From contig CAKZZJ010000047.1 in NCBI GenBank assembly GCA_937885165.1, positions 1-11,165 of the forward strand: a stretch of DNA of 11,165 nucleotides. Direction: 5' to 3'. This DNA is from an uncultured Caryophanales bacterium (lineage in GTDB: Bacteria; Bacillota_I; Bacilli_A; Acholeplasmatales; Anaeroplasmataceae). The notes beneath the pieces were generated by a model that saw only the letters and a program-made list of their open reading frames with translations, searched no databases and was not told the origin of the DNA. Positions 1 through 5,925 of the stretch are shown here, in pieces. Each line of letters starts with the position of its first letter. Positions within the stretch are counted from its first letter, which is position 1. The position numbers and the translations under genes are program-made.

Positions 1-681
1 GTTAATCCGGGATACGCATTTGGCGGAGAAAAAAGCCATAAAGATATCTGCAATCTAATTTTAGGTTCATGTGTTAATCAGTATAAATTTGATGAACCAT
101 ATAGAAGCATCAATTATGTTGAATGCCATGATAATTATACGTTTTTTGATTTTGGTAAATATAAATTACAAAAGAAAGATAAAGAAATTTACCTTGCTGC
201 CAAATTTGCATTAGAATTTATAATGTTATCTGAAGGTGTACCTTTTATTCATGCTGGAGAAGAATTTTTAAGAACCAAATATGGTGTTGAAAATTCATAT
301 AATTCGAATGATGAAATAAATAAAATTGATTATGCTAGAAGAGATAAATATATATCATTAGTAGATACAGTAAGAGATTTGATATCTTTAAGAAAAGAGT
401 ATAGTGTATTTAGATTAACATCGGAAAAAGAAATTTTATCAAAAACACATAATAGTGAAGGCTTAAAACATAAAAATCTTTCATTGATATTTTTAAATGA
501 TGATAAATATACAATATTATTAGTAATCAAAAATGATTTAAAAAAGAATTTGGTTGAATTTGAAAATTATAAAATGATATTTGATACAAATAGAAAATGT
601 AATATAACTAAAAAACAATATATGCTTGATAATAAGGGTATATACGTATTTAAGAAGCATACCGGTAATATGTCAATATAG
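1..681 (+). CDS. pulA: Type I pullulanase, C-terminal part (5' end outside window)
   Basis: Debranching enzyme of glycoside hydrolase family 13 that hydrolyses alpha-1,6 branches in pullulan, glycogen or limit dextrins. The frame is open from base 1 to a TAG at 679-681, giving 226 visible codons; the N-terminal domains and most of the catalytic barrel lie outside. The visible start, VNPGYAFGG, is late catalytic domain. YVECHDNYTFFD (residues 39-50) is GH13 conserved region IV, with its His-Asp pair at 43-44. It is followed by GVPFIHAGEEFLRTK and NSYNSNDEINKIDYARR, both typical of type I pullulanases, then a beta-sandwich C-terminus. An internal ATG at 223 is not the start, because homology continues upstream of it. 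There is no clear GC-rich terminator downstream, only AT-only dyads. The gene converges on the minus-strand IS110 element. Identification is confident; cell location cannot be judged without the N-terminus. Confidence 0.9.
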   Translation, partial: VNPGYAFGGEKSHKDICNLILGSCVNQYKFDEPYRSINYVECHDNYTFFDFGKYKLQKKDKEIYLAAKFALEFIMLSEGVPFIHAGEEFLRTKYGVENSYNSNDEINKIDYARRDKYISLVDTVRDLISLRKEYSVFRLTSEKEILSKTHNSEGLKHKNLSLIFLNDDKYTILLVIKNDLKKNLVEFENYKMIFDTNRKCNITKKQYMLDNKGIYVFKKHTGNMSI

Positions 682-749
682 AAAAAATAATAAATTTTGA
701 TAAAAATGAATTATTTTTGATAGGATGACATATTAATTAAACCAAGCAT

Positions 750-772
750 AAAAAACCTATTGTTCCAATAGG
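750..772 (-). terminator. Intrinsic terminator downstream of the IS110 transposase
   Basis: On the minus strand a perfect 7-bp stem (CCTATTG / CAATAGG, arms 766-772 and 756-762, 3-nt loop) is followed by six T (complement of A750-A755). It lies 34 nt beyond the transposase stop codon. On either candidate for the right end of the element it falls at or just outside the IS, so it may be a chromosomal terminator that the element landed beside. No T-tract follows on the plus strand, so it should not terminate pulA. Confidence 0.75.
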
Positions 773-805
773 ACTAATAATATGCGAGGTATGGAATTAA
801 GAAAT

Positions 806-2062
806 TTATTGTTCATTGTATAATTGATTTTTACTCAACAATCCATAAATCAATCTTACAAGTTTTCTAGCAGTTAAAGCAATAGCGCGAGTATGTTGAT
901 GAGTTTTAACTTCTGCAAATTTCTTTTGATAATATTCTTTATAAACAGGATTATGAATAACGGCCATAGAGGCAGCTTCACAAAGATAATATCTAAGATA
1001 AGCATTACCTGTTTTGGTCATTGGAGTATCTTCGTGTTCAACATCAGCTGATTGATGACGTCTCCAAGTAAGACCAGCATATTTGGCAAGAGCTTCTTCG
1101 TTATTGAATTGTTTAATTGATCCTATTTCTGATAATATACCAGCAGCGAAAACTGGCCCGATTCCAGGAATGGAAATTAAACAATTGTATTCATTAAGAT
1201 TGTAACCCTTAGAAAGGTTAGCAATTTCCTTATCAATGTGTTTCAATTCATTTTCTAAGCATCTTAGAATAACAATAGATGAAGCAATAGCAGTATTGAT
1301 AGGATCATAAGCACTTTTGTCTAAACGATAAGACATACGTGCACATTTAGTTAAGGTTTCAGCTACCTTTTTAGAATCATCAAAACGATTCTTAGAGGCA
1401 GTAGAAATAAATAAAGTTAAATCTTCAATAGAAGTATTGATGATTTCTTCAGGAGATTTATATTTTAATAATATTTCTTGTGCTGTAGCACTGAAAGGAT
1501 CAGAAAATGGCTGTATATCGTCATATTTTCTATCAAAAGCAGAGAATTTTAAGAAAATGTTATTTAAAACATATAACTTTTCTCTTACTATTTGTTCAGA
1601 AATATGTCTGCGATGACGAGTTAATCTTTGTAAGGCAAGTTTTTGAGGTCCTTTAACAGGATTAAGTTTATTAACTTTACCAGTGCGAGCCATATCAGCT
1701 AAGATATATGAATCTTTAGGATCAGTTTTATCCATCTCAGAAAAGCTTTTACGATAATTACAACTAGTTTTAGGGTCGATACAGTAAACTAGTACATTAT
1801 ATTTTAAAAGTGATTCTGAAGATGATAAATAAGTAGCAATGTGAAAAGAATAAATACCAGTGGATTCTAACACAATTACTACATTTTCGTAGTTGTTTTT
1901 CACAAGGCATTCTAATAGTTTATTTTCAATTTTTGAAGCACCATCTGTATCATTTGGTGAAGAGAAAGATAGAAGCTTTTTCTCATCAAAATTCATAGCA
2001 TAAACTTGGTTAGAATTCTTAGAAACATCAATACCTACGAATAAAGAATTTAATAAAGACAT
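806..2062 (-). CDS. IS110-family transposase (RNA-guided DEDD recombinase)
   Basis: Recombinase that moves the element without hydrolytic DNA cleavage; characterised members are guided by a bridge RNA. It has 418 aa, full length for the family. The N-terminal RuvC-like domain has FVGIDVSK (D12), VLESTG (E66) and KTDPKDS (D114 and D117, spaced by three as in the family). A helical linker covers about 130-290. The C-terminal Transposase_20 domain starts with SIPGIGPVFAAGILSEIG (297-314) and carries YAGLTWRRHQS, with S338 as the expected catalytic serine, then KTGNAYLRYYL. All catalytic positions are present and there is no frameshift, so it looks active. The ATG at 2062 is preceded by AGAAGG about 8 nt upstream. 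Its codon use resembles the neighbours but is slightly less AT-rich. A terminator follows at 750-772. Confidence 0.95.
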   Translation of the reverse strand: MSLLNSLFVGIDVSKNSNQVYAMNFDEKKLLSFSSPNDTDGASKIENKLLECLVKNNYENVVIVLESTGIYSFHIATYLSSSESLLKYNVLVYCIDPKTSCNYRKSFSEMDKTDPKDSYILADMARTGKVNKLNPVKGPQKLALQRLTRHRRHISEQIVREKLYVLNNIFLKFSAFDRKYDDIQPFSDPFSATAQEILLKYKSPEEIINTSIEDLTLFISTASKNRFDDSKKVAETLTKCARMSYRLDKSAYDPINTAIASSIVILRCLENELKHIDKEIANLSKGYNLNEYNCLISIPGIGPVFAAGILSEIGSIKQFNNEEALAKYAGLTWRRHQSADVEHEDTPMTKTGNAYLRYYLCEAASMAVIHNPVYKEYYQKKFAEVKTHQHTRAIALTARKLVRLIYGLLSKNQLYNEQ

Positions 2063-2089
2063 GAGGAATACCTTCTTTCATTGATTAGA

Positions 2090-2355
2090 TATACAAGAAG
2101 TCCTAGCCTTGAAAGATAACCTCAACCTCGCGGCAATAAGAACTAGTCCCAAGTCATGGATAATTGAGTTGAAATGGGTGAACAACTACTGGTCAGAGGA
2201 ATATGTCAATCAAGCAGGTTAGCAAGCTTTCTAAAGTGGTCAAAAGCCACAGGAGGGGTAAGCTCATTCATCTAGTTATATCTATATAGATTATAACACT
2301 AGGACTTCAAATATACTAATATGTAGTTAGACTTATCCAAGGTCTAAATCTACAC
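2090..2355 (-). ncRNA. Candidate IS110 bridge RNA (seek RNA) in the transposase leader
   Basis: IS110-group elements encode a guide RNA between the left end and the transposase, on the transposase strand. This leader is non-coding and highly structured. A 10-bp perfect long-range helix (minus-strand GAAGTCCTAG at 2308-2299 with CTAGGACTTC at 2106-2097) encloses the rest. Inside is an AGCTT/AAGCT stem (2264-2260, 2229-2225) and a GTGG/CCAC stem (2250-2247, 2239-2236), separated by side loops ACCCCTCCT and TTTAGA, like a target-binding loop. A second dyad at about 2142-2188 (CCC/GGG with TAGT/ACTA) could be a donor-binding loop. A 5' hairpin (TTAGAC/GTCTAA) lies near 2327-2347. The ends are estimates: the start is about 7 nt after the TATAAT at 2366-2361, and the stop lies after the closing helix. 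The structures were paired by eye, not computed. Confidence 0.5.
2290..2298 (-). promoter_or_regulatory. Extended -10 promoter in the IS110 leader
   Basis: Minus-strand TGTTATAAT is a perfect -10 hexamer with the TGn extension, about 230 nt upstream of the transposase ATG. No recognisable -35 lies 16-18 nt upstream, which is tolerable with an extended -10. It could drive the transposase, or a shorter guide RNA starting near 2283. A second perfect TATAAT lies at 2361-2366, at the very tip of the proposed left end. There a junction of the circularised element would supply the upstream part, as known for IS110 relatives. Confidence 0.45.
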
Positions 2356-2364
2356 TACATATTA
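2317..2364. repeat. Long hairpin near the IS110 left end
   Basis: An 11-bp perfect outer stem (TAATATGTAGT 2317-2327 with ACTACATATTA 2354-2364) encloses a 5-bp inner stem (TAGAC 2328-2332 / GTCTA 2342-2346). The inner stem has a 9-nt loop, and there is a 7-nt bulge on the right side. It sits just inside the proposed left end and overlaps the TATAAT at 2361-2366, so pairing could influence promoter use or form the 5' stem-loop of the guide RNA. Confidence 0.6.
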
Positions 2365-2387
2365 TACGAGGATGGGTAATGATGATA

Positions 2388-2417
2388 TAAAAGCACCAGC
2401 CATATATAGGTGGTGCT
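2388..2417 (-). terminator. GC-containing hairpin, possible weak terminator
   Basis: AGCACCA (2392-2398) pairs with TGGTGCT (2411-2417), extended by CC/GG past a one-base bulge, with an ATATATA loop. On the minus strand it is followed by only TTTTAT, so termination would be modest. It lies just outside the proposed left end of the IS and belongs to no visible gene. It may be a leftover terminator of the gene whose remnants lie at 2470-2930. Confidence 0.35.
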
Positions 2418-2434
2418 AGTTTAATGCTCTTAAA

Positions 2435-2488
2435 GGGGTAACTTTTGTTATTTTTGAAGAAATTACCCCGTTAATTTTTTTTATTAAC
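2435..2488 (+). terminator. Dyad followed by T8, possible plus-strand terminator
   Basis: GGGGTAA (2435-2441) pairs perfectly with TTACCCC (2463-2469) across a 21-nt loop. It is followed by GTTAA and eight T (2475-2482). The T-tract is itself flanked by GTTAAT/ATTAAC. The loop is long and five bases separate stem and T-tract, so this is a weak terminator at best. No complete plus-strand gene ends just upstream. If pulA and this site were adjacent before the IS arrived, it could be the displaced end of that transcript, but this is inference. Confidence 0.3.
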
Positions 2489-2715
2489 AATAAAAACTAT
2501 TAAATTGGCATGTATGATGCTGTTTCTCTTTTGAATTAATTCATCATTTGTTAAAACATATTAATTATATAATTTATACTTATATCTTCAAGAATGCACG
2601 TTAGGGTTTACAAGGCAGCAGATTATCTCAACTGTCACATTTAAGATTAGTACTTTTAAAAATTGATACGAATATATAGGTGCATACTAAGTTTTACCCT
2701 ATTTTTTATTAATTG

Positions 2716-2931
2716 TTACTTAATTTTCCAATATCCGAACTTATTTGAGCCAATTCTTTCAATCAAATCTAAATCAACTAATTTTTTCAATCCTCTTTGA
2801 ATAGTTATTATAGACTTATTAAGATTTTTAGCAAGTACGGATGAATTTTTAATTACATTATTTTTCAAAATGTAATCATAAATATCTTTTTCAGAGGGTG
2901 TTAATATATCATTTATTCTATCATTATTCAA
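2716..2931 (-). pseudogene. C-terminal remnant of a winged-helix (COG2865/AlbA_2-type) protein
   Basis: The 71-codon frame reads NNDRINDILTPSEKDIYDY, then a helix-turn-helix (VLAKNLNKSIITIQRGLKKLVDLDLIERIG) and a wing ending NKFGYWKIK. This is the stereotyped C-terminus of AlbA_2/AAA_4 'ATP-binding transcriptional regulator' proteins, which end in Asn-Asp-Ile-rich repeats plus a winged helix and are normally about 400-500 aa. The only start is a TTG at 2931 with no Shine-Dalgarno, directly preceded by an in-frame TGA. The N-terminal domains are absent upstream, where the rlmD terminator lies. I therefore read it as a decayed 3' fragment. A short free-standing winged-helix regulator is possible but less likely. 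Confidence 0.55.
2907..2928. repeat. Direct repeat, copy 1 (22 bp)
   Basis: This matches bases 3042-3064 in all positions except one missing T in a T-run. In this copy the minus strand encodes the NNDRINDI segment at the start of the winged-helix remnant. The copies flank a 113-bp segment that contains the rlmD terminator. Confidence 0.7.
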
Positions 2932-2980
2932 TCATCTTTATGTTATCACTTCAAATTATTAGAAATTAACATATTCAAAA

Positions 2981-3012
2981 CAAAAAGACCATAAGATTTT
3001 TAATACTTATGG
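2981..3012 (-). terminator. Intrinsic terminator of the cdsA-dxr-rseP-GH43-rlmD unit
   Basis: On the minus strand CCATAAG (3012-3006) pairs with CTTATGG (2995-2989) across a 10-nt loop and is followed by TCTTTTTG. It lies about 70 nt past the rlmD stop codon and is the only good terminator there. Confidence 0.8.
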
Positions 3013-3041
3013 CATATTTATAAATTAAAATATCTGATTTG

Positions 3042-3064
3042 TATCATTTTATTCTATCATTATT
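3042..3064. repeat. Direct repeat, copy 2 (23 bp)
   Basis: Second copy of the repeat at 2907-2928, with one extra T. Its right part also forms one arm of an 8-bp hairpin (TCTATCAT 3053-3060 / ATGATAGA 3067-3074). That hairpin lacks a T-tract on the minus strand and so is not a terminator. Confidence 0.7.
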
Positions 3065-3080
3065 TTATGATAGATTATTA

Positions 3081-4457
3081 TTACAAATGGTAATTTTTCG
3101 CACTATCTTTTAGTTGAAGCAGTGCTATTGATTCAACGTTACTAGTATTTGGAAACATATCTAATATTTCTATTTTATTTACGTTATATTTCAAACTTAA
3201 TTTATCCAAGTTTTTAGCAAGCGTTGCTGGATTGCATGAAACATAAATGATTTTTTTGAATTCATTGTTTAATAAAATATCAATCATTTTATCATCAAGT
3301 CCTGATCTAGGCGGATCCAATACTACATTATCAAAAGTTTCTTCTTTCAATAATTTAGTTAATACTTCTGCAGCATCACCAGAATAAAATCTAGTATTTT
3401 TTATTTTATTTATGACTGCATTTTCTTTAGCTGATGTTATAGATGATTTTTCATATTCTATACCAACTACTTCTTTTGCTAGATGAGATATATATAGTGA
3501 AATAAAGCCAACACCACAATATATATCAAGTACTTTTTCTTTTCTTGATAGTTTTAAATTTTTTAAAACCAATTCATTTAATACTTGAGCTTGGTTTGAA
3601 TTAAGTTGGAAGAAGGTATTGGGATAAATGTTATATTTGATTTTACCAGATGTCATAACTATATATTTTTGATTATATTTATGAATTAATTTACCTTCTA
3701 AAATATTTCCTGGTTTAAATGAATTATTTAATAATACATAAACTCCTTTTACATAATCAATTTCACTGGTTTTTTTGCATAGATCTTCAGTTTCTTTGGT
3801 TTCTTTTGTCATAACAAAAGTAACTAATGCTTCATCATTTTCATTTACTCTTACAGATAAATATCTTAATATTCCTTCTTTATTTTTATTTGAATAAACA
3901 GATATTTTAAGCATAGATGCAATTTTTATTATTTCTTTATTAATATCATTTATCAGATCATTATGTATTAAACATTCATCAACATCAATTTGATGATTAG
4001 TACCTTCTTTTATCATAGTTGTTCTGATATTATGATAATCAGTTTCTCTTAAAGGCATTAAAGATCTATTTCTATATCCTAAAGTTGATGCTGAAGGGAT
4101 AGTGTTTTTAATTTCAAATGACTTAGTATTTAATTTAGTGTATCTATTTAAAGCTTCAATTAAAATTTCTTTTTTATATTCTAATGTCTTTTCATAAGCT
4201 ATATGCATTAACTGACAGCCACCACACTCACTATAAAATTTACAGATTGGTGTTTCTCTAAATTCACTTTTATGCATATATTCAACTACTTCAGCAAAAG
4301 CCATGTTCTTTTCTAATTTAGTAACTTTAACTTTTACGCCTTCACCTGGTATGGCATTATTAACAAAGACAGCCATTTTGTTATAATATCCTATACCTTC
4401 ACCATTAATACCTATTCTTTTTATATCTAAAATGAATTCATCATTAACCTTCATCAT
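3081..4457 (-). CDS. rlmD: 23S rRNA (uracil-C5)-methyltransferase, RlmD/RumA (RlmCD) family
   Basis: SAM-dependent enzyme that makes 5-methyluridine in 23S rRNA (U1939; some Bacillota homologues also modify U747). It has 458 aa, the normal length. An N-terminal TRAM domain (about 1-60) is followed by the [4Fe-4S] cysteines C72, C78 and C81 (CKFYSECGGC) and C162. The Rossmann domain starts at VLDIYCGVGFIS (309-320) and has LDPPRSG (380-386). The catalytic nucleophile is C408 in YVSCNPATL, and the general base is E442 in the motif MFPNTSNVES, where the family usually has MFPHT.HVE. The start is ATG 4457, with GGAG 7 nt upstream. It overlaps the end of the GH43 gene by 14 nt, so translation is probably coupled. 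Last gene of the unit; terminator at 2981-3012. Confidence 0.93.
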   Translation of the reverse strand: MMKVNDEFILDIKRIGINGEGIGYYNKMAVFVNNAIPGEGVKVKVTKLEKNMAFAEVVEYMHKSEFRETPICKFYSECGGCQLMHIAYEKTLEYKKEILIEALNRYTKLNTKSFEIKNTIPSASTLGYRNRSLMPLRETDYHNIRTTMIKEGTNHQIDVDECLIHNDLINDINKEIIKIASMLKISVYSNKNKEGILRYLSVRVNENDEALVTFVMTKETKETEDLCKKTSEIDYVKGVYVLLNNSFKPGNILEGKLIHKYNQKYIVMTSGKIKYNIYPNTFFQLNSNQAQVLNELVLKNLKLSRKEKVLDIYCGVGFISLYISHLAKEVVGIEYEKSSITSAKENAVINKIKNTRFYSGDAAEVLTKLLKEETFDNVVLDPPRSGLDDKMIDILLNNEFKKIIYVSCNPATLAKNLDKLSLKYNVNKIEILDMFPNTSNVESIALLQLKDSAKNYHL

Positions 4458-5913
4458 CTATTTTCTCCATTTTAAAATATTTGAATTTAAAATAACCTTT
4501 TTCTTTTTTTCCTCTTGCAAAAATACCAACTTTAGCACCTATCCATCTACCAGGTTTTGCGGTAAATTCATAATCAAAATATTCATTATTATATCCTAAT
4601 TTATATTTATTAGGATATGAATATAATAAATTAAATTCAATTTCATTATTATCATTTAATTTTTCTTCTAATAATATATCATCATTATTAAATGAACCTT
4701 TATATAATCTAACATAATTTTTTTTATTCTTATTAATTATGCTGATAAAAGCATAATCCATACCCATAAGCATTAAACCTGCTTCATCATAATCATTAAC
4801 ATTATATGTTTTAATTAATGTTTTTACTTTAAAAGAATAATAAAATAATTTAGTAAGTAATGAATATGGATATAAATTAAGAGGCATCATACCTTCTTTA
4901 ACAATTATATTTAGTCCATCACCTGTTTTATATAAATCATAATTAATATTTGCTGGAGCCTGCCACATTAAAGATAATTTATTTTCTTTAAAATCATCTT
5001 CGCAAATGATTTTATAATCAGATTTCTCATCAATAAAATAATTATATTCTGATACCGGAGTCCCAGCCAATAATTCATCTTTTACTTCACCTATTATAGG
5101 CCAGTCATTTATCCATTTAACTGGTTCAAGCAATACTACTCTGCCATATGGACCTAAATCCTGAAAATGATAAAATACATCTTTATTATCATTTACACTA
5201 ACTAAGGCACCTTGATGTGGCCCATTTATTTTAGTATCATTTTGCATCATGACTATTTTTGATTCATAAGGACCATAAATATTTTTACTGCGAAGAGCTA
5301 CCTGCCAGCCTGATTTGACACTGCCTGCCGGAGCGAGAATATAAAAATAATTGTTTCGATAATAAAATTTTGGTCCCTCTATAGTAGGATTATTATTATG
5401 GCCATCATAAATAATCTCATAATTATCACATAGGCACTTTTTTAAATCAGTACTGATTTTATATAAGCCCAAAACAGAATTAAAACCAATTCTACTTTTA
5501 GCAAATCCCACAACTAAATAGCATTCATCATCTACCCAGATAGGACATGGATCGATTATTCCTTTTCCTTCTATTAAAGGCCAGCTTTTAAATTCGCCTT
5601 TTTCGATATCATCTGTTTCATAAATCCATATTCCTTCATCAGGATAAGGAACAATAATATAAAATTTATTGTTATGAAAACGAATAGAAGGTGCCCAAGC
5701 ACCTTCTCCATGCATAACTTTATCAAACCTATTGAAAGGTAATTTATCAGCTACATATCTTAAGATTTTAAAATCAACAAGATTATCGCTTTTTAAAATA
5801 GGAAGTATTGGTGTGTGATTAAAGGATGAGGCTACTAAATAATATGAGTCCTTATATTTGATTACATCCGGATCTGAATAATCAGATAAGATAATCGGAT
5901 TTTTATAAATCAC
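4444..5913 (-). CDS. Glycoside hydrolase family 43 protein (beta-xylosidase/arabinofuranosidase-like)
   Basis: Predicted exo-acting glycosidase on xylo- or arabino-oligosaccharides; the exact substrate cannot be read from sequence. It has 489 aa. The N-terminal five-bladed beta-propeller (about 5-290) carries the GH43 triad: D14 in SDPDV (general base), D121 in GIIDPCPIW (pKa modulator) and E179 in TIEGPKFY (general acid). WAPS (73-76) and the conserved H233 in GPHQG are also present. The C-terminal ~190 residues form a beta-sandwich with GRWIGAKVGIFARG, matching the GH43 C2/X19 module of subfamily 12-like enzymes. There is no signal peptide, so it is cytoplasmic and would act on imported oligosaccharides. 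The start is GTG 5913, 12 nt after the rseP stop, with a GGTGAT-type Shine-Dalgarno. It overlaps rlmD by 14 nt. A sugar enzyme here, with no transporter or regulator, is odd. Confidence 0.9.
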   Translation of the reverse strand: MIYKNPIILSDYSDPDVIKYKDSYYLVASSFNHTPILPILKSDNLVDFKILRYVADKLPFNRFDKVMHGEGAWAPSIRFHNNKFYIIVPYPDEGIWIYETDDIEKGEFKSWPLIEGKGIIDPCPIWVDDECYLVVGFAKSRIGFNSVLGLYKISTDLKKCLCDNYEIIYDGHNNNPTIEGPKFYYRNNYFYILAPAGSVKSGWQVALRSKNIYGPYESKIVMMQNDTKINGPHQGALVSVNDNKDVFYHFQDLGPYGRVVLLEPVKWINDWPIIGEVKDELLAGTPVSEYNYFIDEKSDYKIICEDDFKENKLSLMWQAPANINYDLYKTGDGLNIIVKEGMMPLNLYPYSLLTKLFYYSFKVKTLIKTYNVNDYDEAGLMLMGMDYAFISIINKNKKNYVRLYKGSFNNDDILLEEKLNDNNEIEFNLLYSYPNKYKLGYNNEYFDYEFTAKPGRWIGAKVGIFARGKKEKGYFKFKYFKMEKIDDEG

Positions 5914-5925
5914 TTTATCACCAGC

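Larger units (their letters stand above)
785..2371 (-). mobile_element. IS110-family insertion sequence, apparently complete
   Basis: A full-length DEDD/Ser transposase has a long structured leader upstream (2063-2371) and a very short tail downstream. This is the arrangement of the IS110 group, as opposed to IS1111, whose RNA lies downstream. IS110 elements lack terminal inverted repeats and give little or no target duplication, so ends must be inferred. The best candidates are near-identical direct repeats: minus-strand CCTCGCATA at 781-789 and CCTCGTATA at 2363-2371. These imply an element of about 1.58 kb, normal for the family, with a possible CT core inside each. A competing pair, TAGGACT at 769-775 and 2300-2306, would give 1.53 kb. 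The presence of the element is certain; its exact ends are not. Confidence 0.6.

Noticed and set aside
223..681. Separate 152-codon gene starting at ATG 223
   Set aside because: The same frame is open to base 1 and encodes upstream pullulanase motifs, including conserved region IV, so this ATG is internal.
682..749. AT-only dyads after pulA (such as AAAAAT/ATTTTT) as a pulA terminator
   Set aside because: No G-C pairs in the stem and no clear T-tract placed after it; too weak to call.
2372..2420. Small plus-strand frame of 15 codons with a GAGG-like site upstream of ATG 2372
   Set aside because: Very short, no recognisable product, spans the proposed IS boundary and a hairpin; probably chance.
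2471..2563. Minus-strand stretch translating to NDELIQKRNSIIHANLIVFIV, which reads like coding sequence
   Set aside because: About 30 codons with no start or ribosome binding site and a stop on each side. It may be a decayed gene fragment, but no family could be assigned with confidence.
2491..2715. Intergenic stretch checked for tRNA, riboswitch or repeats
   Set aside because: AT-rich sequence with stops in all frames; no cloverleaf, array or convincing promoter seen.
3053..3074. 8-bp hairpin just after rlmD as its terminator
   Set aside because: On the minus strand it is followed by ATAAAATG, not a T-tract; the hairpin at 2981-3012 is the better terminator.
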